Assembly (NCBI RefSeq): GCF_009765355.1
Contig: NZ_VTHK01000080.1
Location: forward strand, 1 to 34,454
Source of the DNA: Amycolatopsis anabasis
GTDB taxonomy: Bacteria > Actinomycetota > Actinomycetes > Mycobacteriales > Pseudonocardiaceae
Length of the DNA: 34,454 bases
Reading direction: 5' to 3'
Positions 1-8,472 of this stretch are shown here, piece after piece (position 1 is the stretch's first letter; each line of letters begins with the position of its first letter). The position numbers and the translations under genes were made by a program. The notes beneath the pieces are model-generated. The model did not search any database, was not told the DNA's origin, and saw only the letters and a list, made by a program, of their open reading frames with translations.

Positions 1-242
1 CCACATGCCGATCATCGCAGCACGACGACCACCACCCGACAGCGGACCTGACTAGTTACGTGGTGCCACCGATCAGGGCACCGAGCCCGAGCACGGGCAA
101 CGCCCGGGTGGGCGTAGTCAGCGGCTGCGGCGTCATCAGCTGATCGTATCCGTGCGAGGTATGGCGAAGATGAAAAACGAGCGGTCCCGAAAACCGGTTC
201 GTGTGGCACTATTGCGCGCATAACTTCTCTGGAATGGCGCAC

Positions 243-842
243 ATGTCCGACCTGCGAAGCCAGCACTCGCGATCCGGCCCGGGCAGCGGCCGCGAACGCG
301 CGATCCGGGCGGCCTACGAACTCTTCAGCCGCGAGGGCACCCGCGCGGTCGGCGTCGACACGGTGATCGCCCGGGCCGGCATCGCCAAGATGACGCTGTA
401 CCGCAACTTCTCGTCCAAGGACGCGCTCATCCTCGCCGTGCTCGAACGGCGCGCGGAACTGTGGACTCGTGATTGGTTGCGCGCCGGAACCGAACGGCTC
501 GCGCAGCGGCCCGCCGAACGCCTGCTGGCGGTGTTCGATCTGCTCGGCGACTGGTTCGCGTCTCCCGATTTCGAGGGCTGCGCGTTCATCCGGGTGCTGC
601 TGGAGAGCGACGCCGGCAGCGAGGTCCGGCAGGCGTGCGTGCGCCACCTCGGCGAGATCCGGCTGTTCCTGGAGGAACTCGCCGCGGAGGCGGGCGTCGC
701 CGAGGCGGGCGAGGTCGCGCACCAGTGGCACCTGCTGATGAAGGGCGCCATCGTCGCCGCCCTCGAAGGCGACCGCCGGGCCGCCGCGCGAGCGCGCGAG
801 CTGGGCGTTCTGCTGTTGCGGGCACACGGCGCCGAGGCCTGA
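243..842 (+). CDS. TetR/AcrR family transcriptional regulator
   Basis: Probable DNA-binding repressor of about 199 residues. An N-terminal TetR helix-turn-helix is visible: RERAIRAAYELFSREG is helix 1, and VDTVIARAGIAKMTLYRNFSSKDALI is the turn plus recognition helix. The remainder is an all-helical ligand-binding domain. I chose the ATG at 243; an ATG at 234 and a GTG at 201 are in frame, but neither has a better ribosome binding site. It lies 25 bases upstream of an amidohydrolase and a beta-lactamase-fold hydrolase on the same strand, so it may control them, perhaps with itself. The ligand cannot be read from the sequence. The family is certain; the target genes are inference. Confidence 0.88.
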   Translation: MSDLRSQHSRSGPGSGRERAIRAAYELFSREGTRAVGVDTVIARAGIAKMTLYRNFSSKDALILAVLERRAELWTRDWLRAGTERLAQRPAERLLAVFDLLGDWFASPDFEGCAFIRVLLESDAGSEVRQACVRHLGEIRLFLEELAAEAGVAEAGEVAHQWHLLMKGAIVAALEGDRRAAARARELGVLLLRAHGAEA

Positions 843-867
843 GGCCGCCTTCTGCTAGGAAGGCCCC

Positions 868-1689
868 ATGATCGAGGCAAGCGCGGGCGCGGTCGATGCG
901 CACGCCCACGTGCTGTCCGCGGGCGGGAACGGCATCGCCGGTGCGGCGTACCGGCCGTTCGCCGCGCCGGTCGCGGACTTCCTGGCGCATCTGGACGCGC
1001 TCGGATTCGCCCGCGGGGTGCTGGTCAACCCGAGCGTCTACGGCTCCGACCACACCGAACTGCTGGCCGCCCTGCGCGCGCATCCGGACCGGCTGCGCGG
1101 GGTCGCCGTCGTTCCGTCCGATGTGGACGATGACACACTGGACGAGCTGCACGCGGCCGGGGTGCGCGGCTGCCGGGTGCAGGACCGGCTGGCCGGGGGA
1201 CAGCCGATCGCCGAGCTGCCCGAGATCGCCCGCCGGGTCGCCGGACGCGGCTGGCACGTGGAGGTGTGGACCGATCTCGCCGAACACGCGGCGGTGGTGC
1301 GGTCGGTGCTGGAAACCGCGACCACACCGATCGTGCTCGACCACCTAGGCAACATCCCGGCCGGGGAGCGGGGGACCGGCCTGCTGCTCGAACTGCTCGC
1401 CGCGGGGCCGTGCTGGGTGACCTTGTCCGGCGCGTACCGGCTCGCCCCGGGCATGCCCGAGGCCGCGGCGGCCCGGCTGCTGCGGGACCGGGTCGAAGCG
1501 GTGCTGGCCGCGGCGCCGGACCGCGTGCTGTGGGGGTCGGACTGGCCGTACGTGGCCCCGCCGGGCCCGGTGCCGACCGCCGCGGAACACGCCGCGGTAC
1601 TGGACGACTGGCTCGGCGACGCGGAGCTCCGCACCCGCGTGCTGGTGACGAATCCGGCCGAACGCTACGGCTGGGATGTGCTGGAATGA
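868..1689 (+). CDS. Amidohydrolase family protein (TIM-barrel metal-dependent hydrolase)
   Basis: A 273-residue amidohydrolase_2-type enzyme. This family hydrolyses or decarboxylates small carboxylates and lactones using a metal in a TIM barrel. An HxH metal site is visible at H12/H14 (VDAHAHV), with VLDHLG in the middle and the family signature GSDWPY near the C-terminus, which holds the conserved aspartate. A good ribosome binding site (AGGAAGG at 857-863) precedes the ATG. It is followed at once by the serine hydrolase, so the two are probably co-transcribed. Related proteins include 2-pyrone-4,6-dicarboxylate lactonase-like and L-rhamnono- or fucono-lactonase-like enzymes, but the substrate cannot be assigned here. 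Confidence 0.88.
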   Translation: MIEASAGAVDAHAHVLSAGGNGIAGAAYRPFAAPVADFLAHLDALGFARGVLVNPSVYGSDHTELLAALRAHPDRLRGVAVVPSDVDDDTLDELHAAGVRGCRVQDRLAGGQPIAELPEIARRVAGRGWHVEVWTDLAEHAAVVRSVLETATTPIVLDHLGNIPAGERGTGLLLELLAAGPCWVTLSGAYRLAPGMPEAAAARLLRDRVEAVLAAAPDRVLWGSDWPYVAPPGPVPTAAEHAAVLDDWLGDAELRTRVLVTNPAERYGWDVLE

Positions 1690-1693
1690 GCGC

Positions 1694-2863
1694 ATGGCGG
1701 TGATCGACGGCGAGGTGGCTCCCGGGTTCGAACCGGTGCGGGCCGCGTTCGCGGCGAACTTCGAGCACGGCGGCGACGTGGGCGCCGCGGTCAGCGTCTA
1801 CCACCGGGGCCGCAAGGTCGTGGACCTGTGGGGCGGGGTGGCCGATCCGGAAACCGGGCGCGTCTGGGCGCCGGAGAGCCTGGTGCTCGTCTACTCGGCC
1901 ACCAAGGCGGCCGCGACGATCAGCGCGCACCTGCTCGCCCAGCGCGGCGCGCTGGACCTGGACGCGCCGGTGGCCGAGTACTGGCCGGAGTTCGCCGCCG
2001 AAGGCAAGGCGGAGATCCCGGTGCGGTGGCTGCTGTCGCACCAGGCGGGGCTGTGCGCGCTCGACACGCCGGTCCCGCTGGCGGACGCGCTGGCCTGGGA
2101 TCCGATGGTCACCGCGCTCGCCGCGCAGCGCCCGGCCTGGGAACCGGGAACCGCGCACGGGTACCACGGCCGGACGTTCGGCTGGCTGGTCGGCGAGGTG
2201 ATCCGCCGGGTCTCGGGGCGCAGCCCGGGAAGGTTCTTCGCCGAGGAGATCGCCGCGCCGCTGGGGCTCGACTTCTTCATCGGTCTGCCCGCCGCGGAAC
2301 GGGACCGGGTGAGCCGCCTGATCTTCGATCCGCCGGGCGCCGACATCTCCGCGATCCCGCTCGCGCAGGTGCCCGAGGAGTACCGCTCGCTCGTCGCCGC
2401 GGCGCAGGATCCGAATTCGCTGATGAACCGGACCTTCGGCGTCACCGACCCGGACATCGACTTCACCGATCCCGCGGTGCAGGCGGCGGAACTGCCGTCC
2501 AGCAACGGAATCTGCACCGCGCGCTCGCTCGCGCGCCTCTACGCCGCGCTGCTCGGGGAGGTCGACGGCGTCCGGGTGCTCACACCGGAGACGCTGACCG
2601 CGGCGACCGCCGAGCAGGCCGCCGGAACCGATCTGGTGATGCTCCTGCCGACCCGGTTCGCTTCCGGTTTCATGCTGCCGACCGAGACCGAAGCACTCGG
2701 CGGCCCGGCGAGTTTCGGGCATCCCGGCCGCGGCGGCGCCCTCGGCTTCGCCGATCCGGAAAGCGGCAGCACTTTCGGGTACGTGACGAACCGGATCCGC
2801 CAGGATCCCGACGACGACCGCGCCGCCTCGCTGGTCGCCGCGGTGCGGGAGTCGCTCGGTTAG
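1694..2863 (+). CDS. Serine hydrolase, class C beta-lactamase-like fold (family VIII esterase type)
   Basis: A 389-residue protein of the beta-lactamase/EstB family. The nucleophile motif SxxK is SATK in VYSATKAAATISAHLL, and the second motif tyrosine is in HGYHGRTFGWLVGEVIRR. The C-terminal FGHPGRGGALGFADP segment corresponds to the third active-site motif. No signal peptide is visible, so it is probably cytoplasmic and more likely an esterase or amidase than a true beta-lactamase. The ATG at 1694 lies 4 bases after the amidohydrolase stop, which suggests an operon; an in-frame ATG at 1676 would overlap the upstream gene. Its stop codon overlaps the stop of the convergent ROK regulator. Confidence 0.88.
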   Translation: MAVIDGEVAPGFEPVRAAFAANFEHGGDVGAAVSVYHRGRKVVDLWGGVADPETGRVWAPESLVLVYSATKAAATISAHLLAQRGALDLDAPVAEYWPEFAAEGKAEIPVRWLLSHQAGLCALDTPVPLADALAWDPMVTALAAQRPAWEPGTAHGYHGRTFGWLVGEVIRRVSGRSPGRFFAEEIAAPLGLDFFIGLPAAERDRVSRLIFDPPGADISAIPLAQVPEEYRSLVAAAQDPNSLMNRTFGVTDPDIDFTDPAVQAAELPSSNGICTARSLARLYAALLGEVDGVRVLTPETLTAATAEQAAGTDLVMLLPTRFASGFMLPTETEALGGPASFGHPGRGGALGFADPESGSTFGYVTNRIRQDPDDDRAASLVAAVRESLG

Positions 2864-4065
2864 CCCGCTCGGCCGCGGCGGTGGAAGACGACGTCGCGCG
2901 CGGTGTGCAGGGCGGTCGCGATCGCGCCGGTCAGCGCCGCCTCCTCGCCGAGTTCGCCCGGGACGATCCGGGGCCGCCACGGGGATGCCTTCGCCAGCGC
3001 GCGTTCCAGCGGTTCGGAGAGCAGATCGGTGTTCTTGCCGATTCCGCCGCTGATCACCACCAGTTCCGGGTCGATGACCGCGGTCACCGAGCACACCATG
3101 AACGCGAGCCGGGTCGCCTCCTCCTCGACCACGCGCAGCGCGCGTTCGTCGCCTTCCCGCGCGAGCCGGAAGACGTCCTTGGCCGTGCGGACCTTGGCCA
3201 GCCCGTGCGCCTGGGCGCTCGCCACCACCGACTGCGCCGCCGCCGCGGATTCCAGCATGCCCTGGCGCGGCCGGGTGAAGTCGAAGTCCGGCAGCCCGCC
3301 GGTCGGCCAGCCGTAGGGCAGGTACCCGACCTCACCGGCCGCCCCGTGCGCGCCGCGGAACAGCGCGCCGTTGACGACGATGCCCATCCCGATGCCGGTG
3401 CCGACCGTCGCGCAGACGAACACGTCGGCGCCGCGCGCGGCCCCGGCCTCGTGCTCGCCGACCGCGGACAGGTTCGCGTCGTTCTCCACCACGAGATCGG
3501 TGCCCAGCACGGTTTTCAGCTCGTTCAGCAGGCCCTTGCGTTCCCAGCCGGGCAGGTTCGGCGCCTGCTGCAAGGTGGCCGATCGGGTGTCCGGCACACC
3601 GGGCGTCCCGACCACGGTGGCCACCACGTCGTCCAGCCGCAGCCCGGCCTCGGTCACCGCGTGCTCCGCGCCCTCGCGCACGGTCCGCATCAACGCGCCC
3701 GCCGACCGCGCGCGGTTCTTCTCGTCCAGCCGCGACACCACGCTGCCGGTCAGATCGGCGACCGCGACCCGGATCAGCTGCCGCCCGATGTCGATGCCCA
3801 GCACGTGCCCCGCGGACGGGTTCACCTCGTAGACCACCGCCGACCGGCCCGGCCCGGCGAGCGTGCGCCCCGCGGTGCGCACCAGGCCGTGCTGCTCCAG
3901 ATCGAGCAGCGCCTGGCCGACGGTCGGCTTGGACAGCCCGGTGTCGGTGGCGATCTGCGGCCGGGTGGCCGAACCCTGTGCGCGCAACCGCTCCAGTACC
4001 ACCCGCTGGTTCAGTTCCCGCATGTTCGCGGGTGTCCCCACCTGCGGTGACCTGTCCACGCTCAT
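2860..4065 (-). CDS. ROK family transcriptional repressor (NagC/XylR type)
   Basis: A repressor of about 401 residues. The N-terminal winged helix-turn-helix is RPQIATDTGLSKPTVGQAL plus DLEQHGLV, and the rest is a ROK sugar-kinase-like domain with the signature GTGIGMGIVVNGALFRGAHGAAGEVGYLPYG. In this family a sugar or sugar phosphate releases the DNA. The usual CxCGxxGCxE zinc motif after the GAAGEVG block is absent. The ATG at 4065 was chosen; a GTG at 4092 is an alternative. It is divergent from the permease, GH2 and kinase operon. A 19-bp palindrome in the shared promoter region makes that operon, and itself, the likely targets. The family is certain; the inducer (glucosamine or a derivative) is inference. 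Confidence 0.9.
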   Translation of the reverse strand: MSVDRSPQVGTPANMRELNQRVVLERLRAQGSATRPQIATDTGLSKPTVGQALLDLEQHGLVRTAGRTLAGPGRSAVVYEVNPSAGHVLGIDIGRQLIRVAVADLTGSVVSRLDEKNRARSAGALMRTVREGAEHAVTEAGLRLDDVVATVVGTPGVPDTRSATLQQAPNLPGWERKGLLNELKTVLGTDLVVENDANLSAVGEHEAGAARGADVFVCATVGTGIGMGIVVNGALFRGAHGAAGEVGYLPYGWPTGGLPDFDFTRPRQGMLESAAAAQSVVASAQAHGLAKVRTAKDVFRLAREGDERALRVVEEEATRLAFMVCSVTAVIDPELVVISGGIGKNTDLLSEPLERALAKASPWRPRIVPGELGEEAALTGAIATALHTARDVVFHRRGRAG

Positions 4066-4133
4066 CCTTGCCCGCCTTCGCCCCGACTTCACCTCAGTTT
4101 ACGTGCCGCCCCTTCCGGTGAGGCGGCTCATAT

Positions 4134-4152
4134 GTTAAGAAACTTTACTAAC
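4134..4152. promoter_or_regulatory. Candidate ROK repressor operator (palindrome)
   Basis: The site reads GTTAAGAAACTTTACTAAC. It is an imperfect inverted repeat with GTTA/TAAC ends and an AAA-C-TTT core. It sits 9 bases before the permease Shine-Dalgarno sequence and between the divergent repressor and permease genes. AT-rich palindromes of this kind, with an AAnTTT-like core, are known operators for actinobacterial ROK regulators of amino-sugar genes. In this GC-rich DNA the AT-rich island stands out. The assignment is inferred from position and symmetry. Confidence 0.65.
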
Positions 4153-4171
4153 TATCCGACGGAGGCGTGCC

Positions 4172-5611
4172 GTGACTTCAACCACCCGATCCGGTGGATC
4201 CGGCGCCGGAACCGACCCACCCGGTTTCGAGCGGCGAATCGGTCCCCTGCAAGCAACCGCGATCAACATGACGCAGATGTGCGGTATCGGCCCGTTCGTG
4301 ACGATCCCGGCGATGGTCGCCACCGTGCAAGGCCCGCAGGCCATGTTCGGTTGGATCATCGGCGCGATCATCGCGCTGGCCGACGGGCTCATCTGGGCCG
4401 AACTGGGCGCCGCGATGCCCGGCGCCGGGGGCACCTATCTGTATCTGCGCGAGGCGTTCCAGTACCGGACGGGCCGGCTGATGCCGTTCCTGTTCGCGTG
4501 GAGCGCGGTGCTGTTCATCCCGCTGATCATGTCGACCGGGGTGATCGGCCTGGTCACCTACCTCGGCTACCTGGTGCCCGGCGTGGTGGACGCGGACGGC
4601 CACACCACCTTCCTCGGCCACGCGATCGGCATCGCCGTGGTGGCGCTCGTCGTGCTGGCGCTGTACCGCAAGATCGGCCAGATCGGCAAGCTCACCACGG
4701 TCCTGTTCGCGGTCATGCTGTTCTCGGTGCTGGCGGTGATCGTCGCCGCGTTCACCCATTTCGACGCGGCACAGGCGTTCGCGTTCACCCCGGGCGCCTT
4801 CAGCCTGGGCGGCGGCGCGTTCTGGAGCGGCCTGGGCGCCGGGCTGATCATCGCGATCTACGACTACCTGGGCTACAACACGAGCGCCTACCTCGGCGCC
4901 GAAGTGCGCGATCCGGGCCGGACGATTCCGCGCGCGATCGTGTTCTCGATCCTCGGCATCATGTCGCTCTACTTCCTGCTCCAGGTCGGCGTGCTCGGCG
5001 CGGTGCCGTGGCAGGAGGTCACCGAATCCAGTTCGATCGCGTCCCTGGTCTTCGAACGGACCTGGGGTGAGACGGCGGCCAAGATCCTCACCGTGGCCAT
5101 CGTGATCACCGCGTTCGGCTCGGTCTTCGCGGGTCTGCTCGGCGGTTCGCGGGTGCCGTTCGAGGCGGCGCGGGACAAGGTGTTCCTGCCGTGGTTCGGC
5201 CGCCTGCACCCGCGGCTGCACTTTCCCACCTTCGGCCTGCTGGCGATGGGCTTGATCACCGCGATCGGTTCGCTGTTCACGCTGACCGACGTGATCAACA
5301 TGGCGCTCGCGGTGCTGGTGATCATCCAGTCGATCGCCCAGGTCGCGGCGATCGTGACGCTGCGCCGGCGCCAGCCGCACCTCAAACGGCCGTACCGGCA
5401 ATGGCTCTTCCCGGTGCCGACGATCATCGCGCTCGCCGGGTGGATCTACATCTACTATTCCGCGACCTCGCTGTCGATCCGGCTCTCCATCGCCTGGATC
5501 GTCGTCGGGATCTTCGCGTTCACGATCTGGGCCAAGGTCGAGCGGACCTGGCCGTTCGGGGAGAAGGACATCCAAGAACGCTTCGTCGCCGAAGAAGGAG
5601 TGAAAGGATGA
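4172..5611 (+). CDS. APC superfamily permease
   Basis: A 479-residue polytopic membrane protein of the amino acid-polyamine-organocation family with about 12 hydrophobic segments. The first segment carries the family-like QATAINMTQMCGIGPFVTIPA start of TM1, and later helices include GGAFWSGLGAGLIIAIYDYLGYN. The GTG start is set by GGAGG at 4161-4165. It is the first gene of an operon and shares ATGA with the secreted GH2 glycosidase. Family members usually import amino acids or polyamines. Here the context suggests an amino-sugar or other product of the neighbouring glycosidase, which is inference. The candidate ROK operator lies directly upstream. Confidence 0.9.
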   Translation: MTSTTRSGGSGAGTDPPGFERRIGPLQATAINMTQMCGIGPFVTIPAMVATVQGPQAMFGWIIGAIIALADGLIWAELGAAMPGAGGTYLYLREAFQYRTGRLMPFLFAWSAVLFIPLIMSTGVIGLVTYLGYLVPGVVDADGHTTFLGHAIGIAVVALVVLALYRKIGQIGKLTTVLFAVMLFSVLAVIVAAFTHFDAAQAFAFTPGAFSLGGGAFWSGLGAGLIIAIYDYLGYNTSAYLGAEVRDPGRTIPRAIVFSILGIMSLYFLLQVGVLGAVPWQEVTESSSIASLVFERTWGETAAKILTVAIVITAFGSVFAGLLGGSRVPFEAARDKVFLPWFGRLHPRLHFPTFGLLAMGLITAIGSLFTLTDVINMALAVLVIIQSIAQVAAIVTLRRRQPHLKRPYRQWLFPVPTIIALAGWIYIYYSATSLSIRLSIAWIVVGIFAFTIWAKVERTWPFGEKDIQERFVAEEGVKG

Positions 5612-8472
5612 GAAAGCCCAGGATTGCCCGCTTGGCGCTCGGCGCGGCGGTGCTCCTGCTACCCGCGTTGGTGGCCGTCGGAGCACCGGCCGCGGCCGAC
5701 CCGGACGCGGAGTTCGCGGGCCCGCAGCGCGCTCCGATCACGCTGGGCACGCAGGGGTGGCAGGTGCAGAGCAGCGAACTGGCGAAGCAGCCGGGGGAGC
5801 AGGTCTCCAGCCCGGACTTCGCCCCGCGGGGCTGGCTGCCGGTCAAACCGGATGACGCGGGCGCGCCCGGCACCGAGTTGAACGCCTTGGTGCAGAACGG
5901 CGAATGCCCGGACGTCTTCTACGCCGACAACATGCGCAAGTGTTTCGGCTACATGCCCAAACTAGGCCCGGTGACGGTGCCCCGGTTCGCGGTGCCGTGG
6001 TGGTTCCGCACCGATTTCACCCCGCAGGTCAAACCGGGCCAGAGCGCCAAACTGCTGATGCCTGGCGTGGTCGGCGAGGCCGACGTGTGGGTGAACGGGA
6101 AGCTCGTCGCCGATCGCGAAACCGTGTCCGGGTCGCTCGCCTCGCGCACCTTCGACATCAGCGAACTGGTGCGCCCGGGCAAGAACTCGCTGGCGATCAA
6201 GATGTACCCGAACAATCCGCTCACCATGTTCACCCTGGACCAGGTGGACTGGGGCCAGATCCCGCCGGACAACAACACCGGCATCATGTTCCCGGTCAAG
6301 CTCCAGGTCTCCGACGAACTCACCGGCAGCAACGCGCACGTCAAGCAGAACACCGCGCCGGACGGCAGCCGGACCGCGCTGACCGTGAAGACCGACGTCA
6401 CCAACAACTCCGACCGCGCGCAGCGGGCCGAGGTGAGTGCGAAGATCACCCCGCCGGACCGCGGGCGGCCGATCGTGCTCAAGCAGAAGGTGACTGTCGC
6501 CCCGCACAGCACGCAGACGGTCGCGTTCACCCCGGAGAAGTTCGCTCAGTTGCGGATCGCCAAGCCGCGCCTGTGGTGGCCGTACGCGATGGGTGATCAG
6601 CCGCTCTACACGCTGAGCACGGCGATTTCGCAGAACGGGCGGGTGTCCACCACTTCGCAGGACACCTTCGGCATCCGGCACATCAGTTCCCGGCTGGTCG
6701 GGAAGTCGCCGCAGGCGCCGGAGGGTTCGCGGATCTACGGCATCAACGGCAAGGAGATCGTGTTCCGGGCCGGTGGCTACGCGCCGGACCTGTTCCTCCG
6801 GTACTCGAAGGAGGAGGTGGCCCACCACATCACGCTGATCAAGAGCCTCGGCCTCAACGGCATCCGGCTGGAAGGCCACGACATGCCGCAGGACTTCTAC
6901 GACCAGATGGACCGGGCGGGAATCCTGATCTACGGCGGATTCATGTGCTGCGACGCGTGGCAGCCCGAACCGGACGCGAAACTCACCGAGCGGGACTACC
7001 GGATCCTGTACGAGTCGGCGGTCGGGATCGGCAAGATGGAGCGCAACCACCCCAGCGTGTTCACCTACAGCTGGAGCGACAACGAACCGATTCCGCGACA
7101 GGAGAGCGAAACGCTGAAGGGTTTCGCGGAGACCGACTTCGACGTCCCGGTGATCGCCTCGGCCGAGTACAAGAAGACGCCGACCCTGGGCCAAGCGGGC
7201 ATGAAGGAGGGGCCGTACGACTGGGTCCCGCCGAGCTACTGGTACGACACCACGCATTTCGACCCCAAGGACCCCTCGCGGACGAATGTGGGTGGCTCGT
7301 GGGGCTTCGCCAGCGAGCAGAGCGCGGGACACACCGTCCCGACCCTGGATTCGATCAAGCGGTTCCTCTCCCCGGAGGAGCAGGAGAAGCTCTGGAAGGA
7401 CCCGGAGTACAACCAGTACCACGCCAACTTCCAAAGTGGACATGGCGGCTACGCCTTCGGCACGCTCTACACGTTCGACACGGCGATGGCCAAGCGGTAC
7501 GGCCAATGGTCTGATTTGGACACTTTCGTGCAGCAGGCGCAGGTGGCCAACTACGAGAACGTCCGTTCGCAGTTCGAGGCGTTCATCGCGCATTCGACGG
7601 ACAAGCAGAACCCGTCGACGGGCATCGTGTACTGGCAGCTCAACAAGGGCTGGCCGACCCTGCTGTGGTCGCTGTTCAACCACGACGGCGACCAGCCGGG
7701 CGCGTTCTTCGGCGCGCAGAAGGCGAACAAGCCGCTGCACGCGTTGTTCACCTACGACGACAACACCGTCACCGTGGACAATCTGACCGGTTCGGCGCAG
7801 CGCGACCTGTCCGTGCAGGCCCGGGTGATCGACCTGAACGGCAAGGTCCTCGACGACCAGACGGCGAACGGCATCACCCTGGCGAGCCAAGGCGTGCGCA
7901 ACGCCGTGCTGAAGCCGAAGGTCCCGGCGGCCACCAACCCGCCGCAGCAGGCGCAGACCTACTTCGTCGAACTGCAGCTGAAGCAGAACGGCAAGGTCGT
8001 CGACCGCAACGTGTACTGGCGCTCCACCCAGCCGGACGTCGTCGACTGGGACAAGACCTACGGGAAACCGCAGGCCACCCTGTCCCAGTACGGCAGCCTG
8101 CAGGATCTGCAGAAGCTGGCGAAGGCGAACGTGAACGTCACCGCGAACACGCGGCCGGGCCAGGGGCCGAACGGGGCGGACACCGTCACCACGGTGACCG
8201 TCACGAACACGTCGAACACGCCGACCGTCGGGTTCTTCCTGCGCGCGGACGTGCGGCGCGGGACCGGTGGCGGGCAGGAGCTGCCGGGCGACAACCAGGT
8301 GAAGACCGCCACCTGGGACGACAACAACCTCGTCCTGTGGCCCGGCCAGTCGCAGACCATCACCGCGAGCTACCGGGCGGCCGATCTGCGGGGCGCCTCG
8401 CCGGTGGTGACCCTGTCGGGCTGGAACGCCGGCAAGCTGACCGTGCCCGCGCCGAACGGAACCGGGGAGTGA
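5608..8472 (+). CDS. Secreted glycoside hydrolase family 2 protein, exo-beta-D-glucosaminidase-like
   Basis: A 954-residue exported enzyme. The signal peptide has a basic start (MRKPRIAR), a hydrophobic core and an AxA site near residue 30. A jelly-roll sugar-binding domain follows (with PWWFRTDF and GEADVWVNGK), then an Ig-like domain, a TIM barrel and C-terminal Ig-like domains. In the barrel, SWSDNEP places an acid/base Asp at 491 and GFASEQS places a nucleophile Glu at 570. This Asp/Glu pair is the arrangement of the actinomycete exo-glucosaminidase (CsxA) subfamily, not the NE motif of beta-galactosidases. Such enzymes release glucosamine from chitosan oligomer ends. A strong AAGGAG precedes the ATG, which overlaps the permease stop. 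A beta-mannosidase-like activity is the main alternative. Confidence 0.85.
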   Translation: MRKPRIARLALGAAVLLLPALVAVGAPAAADPDAEFAGPQRAPITLGTQGWQVQSSELAKQPGEQVSSPDFAPRGWLPVKPDDAGAPGTELNALVQNGECPDVFYADNMRKCFGYMPKLGPVTVPRFAVPWWFRTDFTPQVKPGQSAKLLMPGVVGEADVWVNGKLVADRETVSGSLASRTFDISELVRPGKNSLAIKMYPNNPLTMFTLDQVDWGQIPPDNNTGIMFPVKLQVSDELTGSNAHVKQNTAPDGSRTALTVKTDVTNNSDRAQRAEVSAKITPPDRGRPIVLKQKVTVAPHSTQTVAFTPEKFAQLRIAKPRLWWPYAMGDQPLYTLSTAISQNGRVSTTSQDTFGIRHISSRLVGKSPQAPEGSRIYGINGKEIVFRAGGYAPDLFLRYSKEEVAHHITLIKSLGLNGIRLEGHDMPQDFYDQMDRAGILIYGGFMCCDAWQPEPDAKLTERDYRILYESAVGIGKMERNHPSVFTYSWSDNEPIPRQESETLKGFAETDFDVPVIASAEYKKTPTLGQAGMKEGPYDWVPPSYWYDTTHFDPKDPSRTNVGGSWGFASEQSAGHTVPTLDSIKRFLSPEEQEKLWKDPEYNQYHANFQSGHGGYAFGTLYTFDTAMAKRYGQWSDLDTFVQQAQVANYENVRSQFEAFIAHSTDKQNPSTGIVYWQLNKGWPTLLWSLFNHDGDQPGAFFGAQKANKPLHALFTYDDNTVTVDNLTGSAQRDLSVQARVIDLNGKVLDDQTANGITLASQGVRNAVLKPKVPAATNPPQQAQTYFVELQLKQNGKVVDRNVYWRSTQPDVVDWDKTYGKPQATLSQYGSLQDLQKLAKANVNVTANTRPGQGPNGADTVTTVTVTNTSNTPTVGFFLRADVRRGTGGGQELPGDNQVKTATWDDNNLVLWPGQSQTITASYRAADLRGASPVVTLSGWNAGKLTVPAPNGTGE

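Noticed and set aside
56..136. Small minus-strand frame of 26 residues with a hydrophobic tail
   Set aside because: No ribosome binding site, no recognisable similarity and very short; more likely chance.
176..200. Possible DosR box near the first TetR gene (GGTCCCGAAAACCGG)
   Set aside because: It lacks the GGGAC half and the TTT core; only a loose resemblance.
1025..3094. Long antisense frame opposite the hydrolases
   Set aside because: Arg/Gly/Pro-rich translation typical of a GC-rich shadow; the plus-strand genes have clear motifs.
5191..5607. N-terminal extension of the GH2 frame
   Set aside because: It overlaps the permease in another frame; the signal peptide and AAGGAG place the start at 5608.
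7665..8468. Extension of the ROK kinase frame into the GH2 gene
   Set aside because: Shadow of GH2; the kinase begins with IAAELILGIDFGGTK right after the GTG at 8469.
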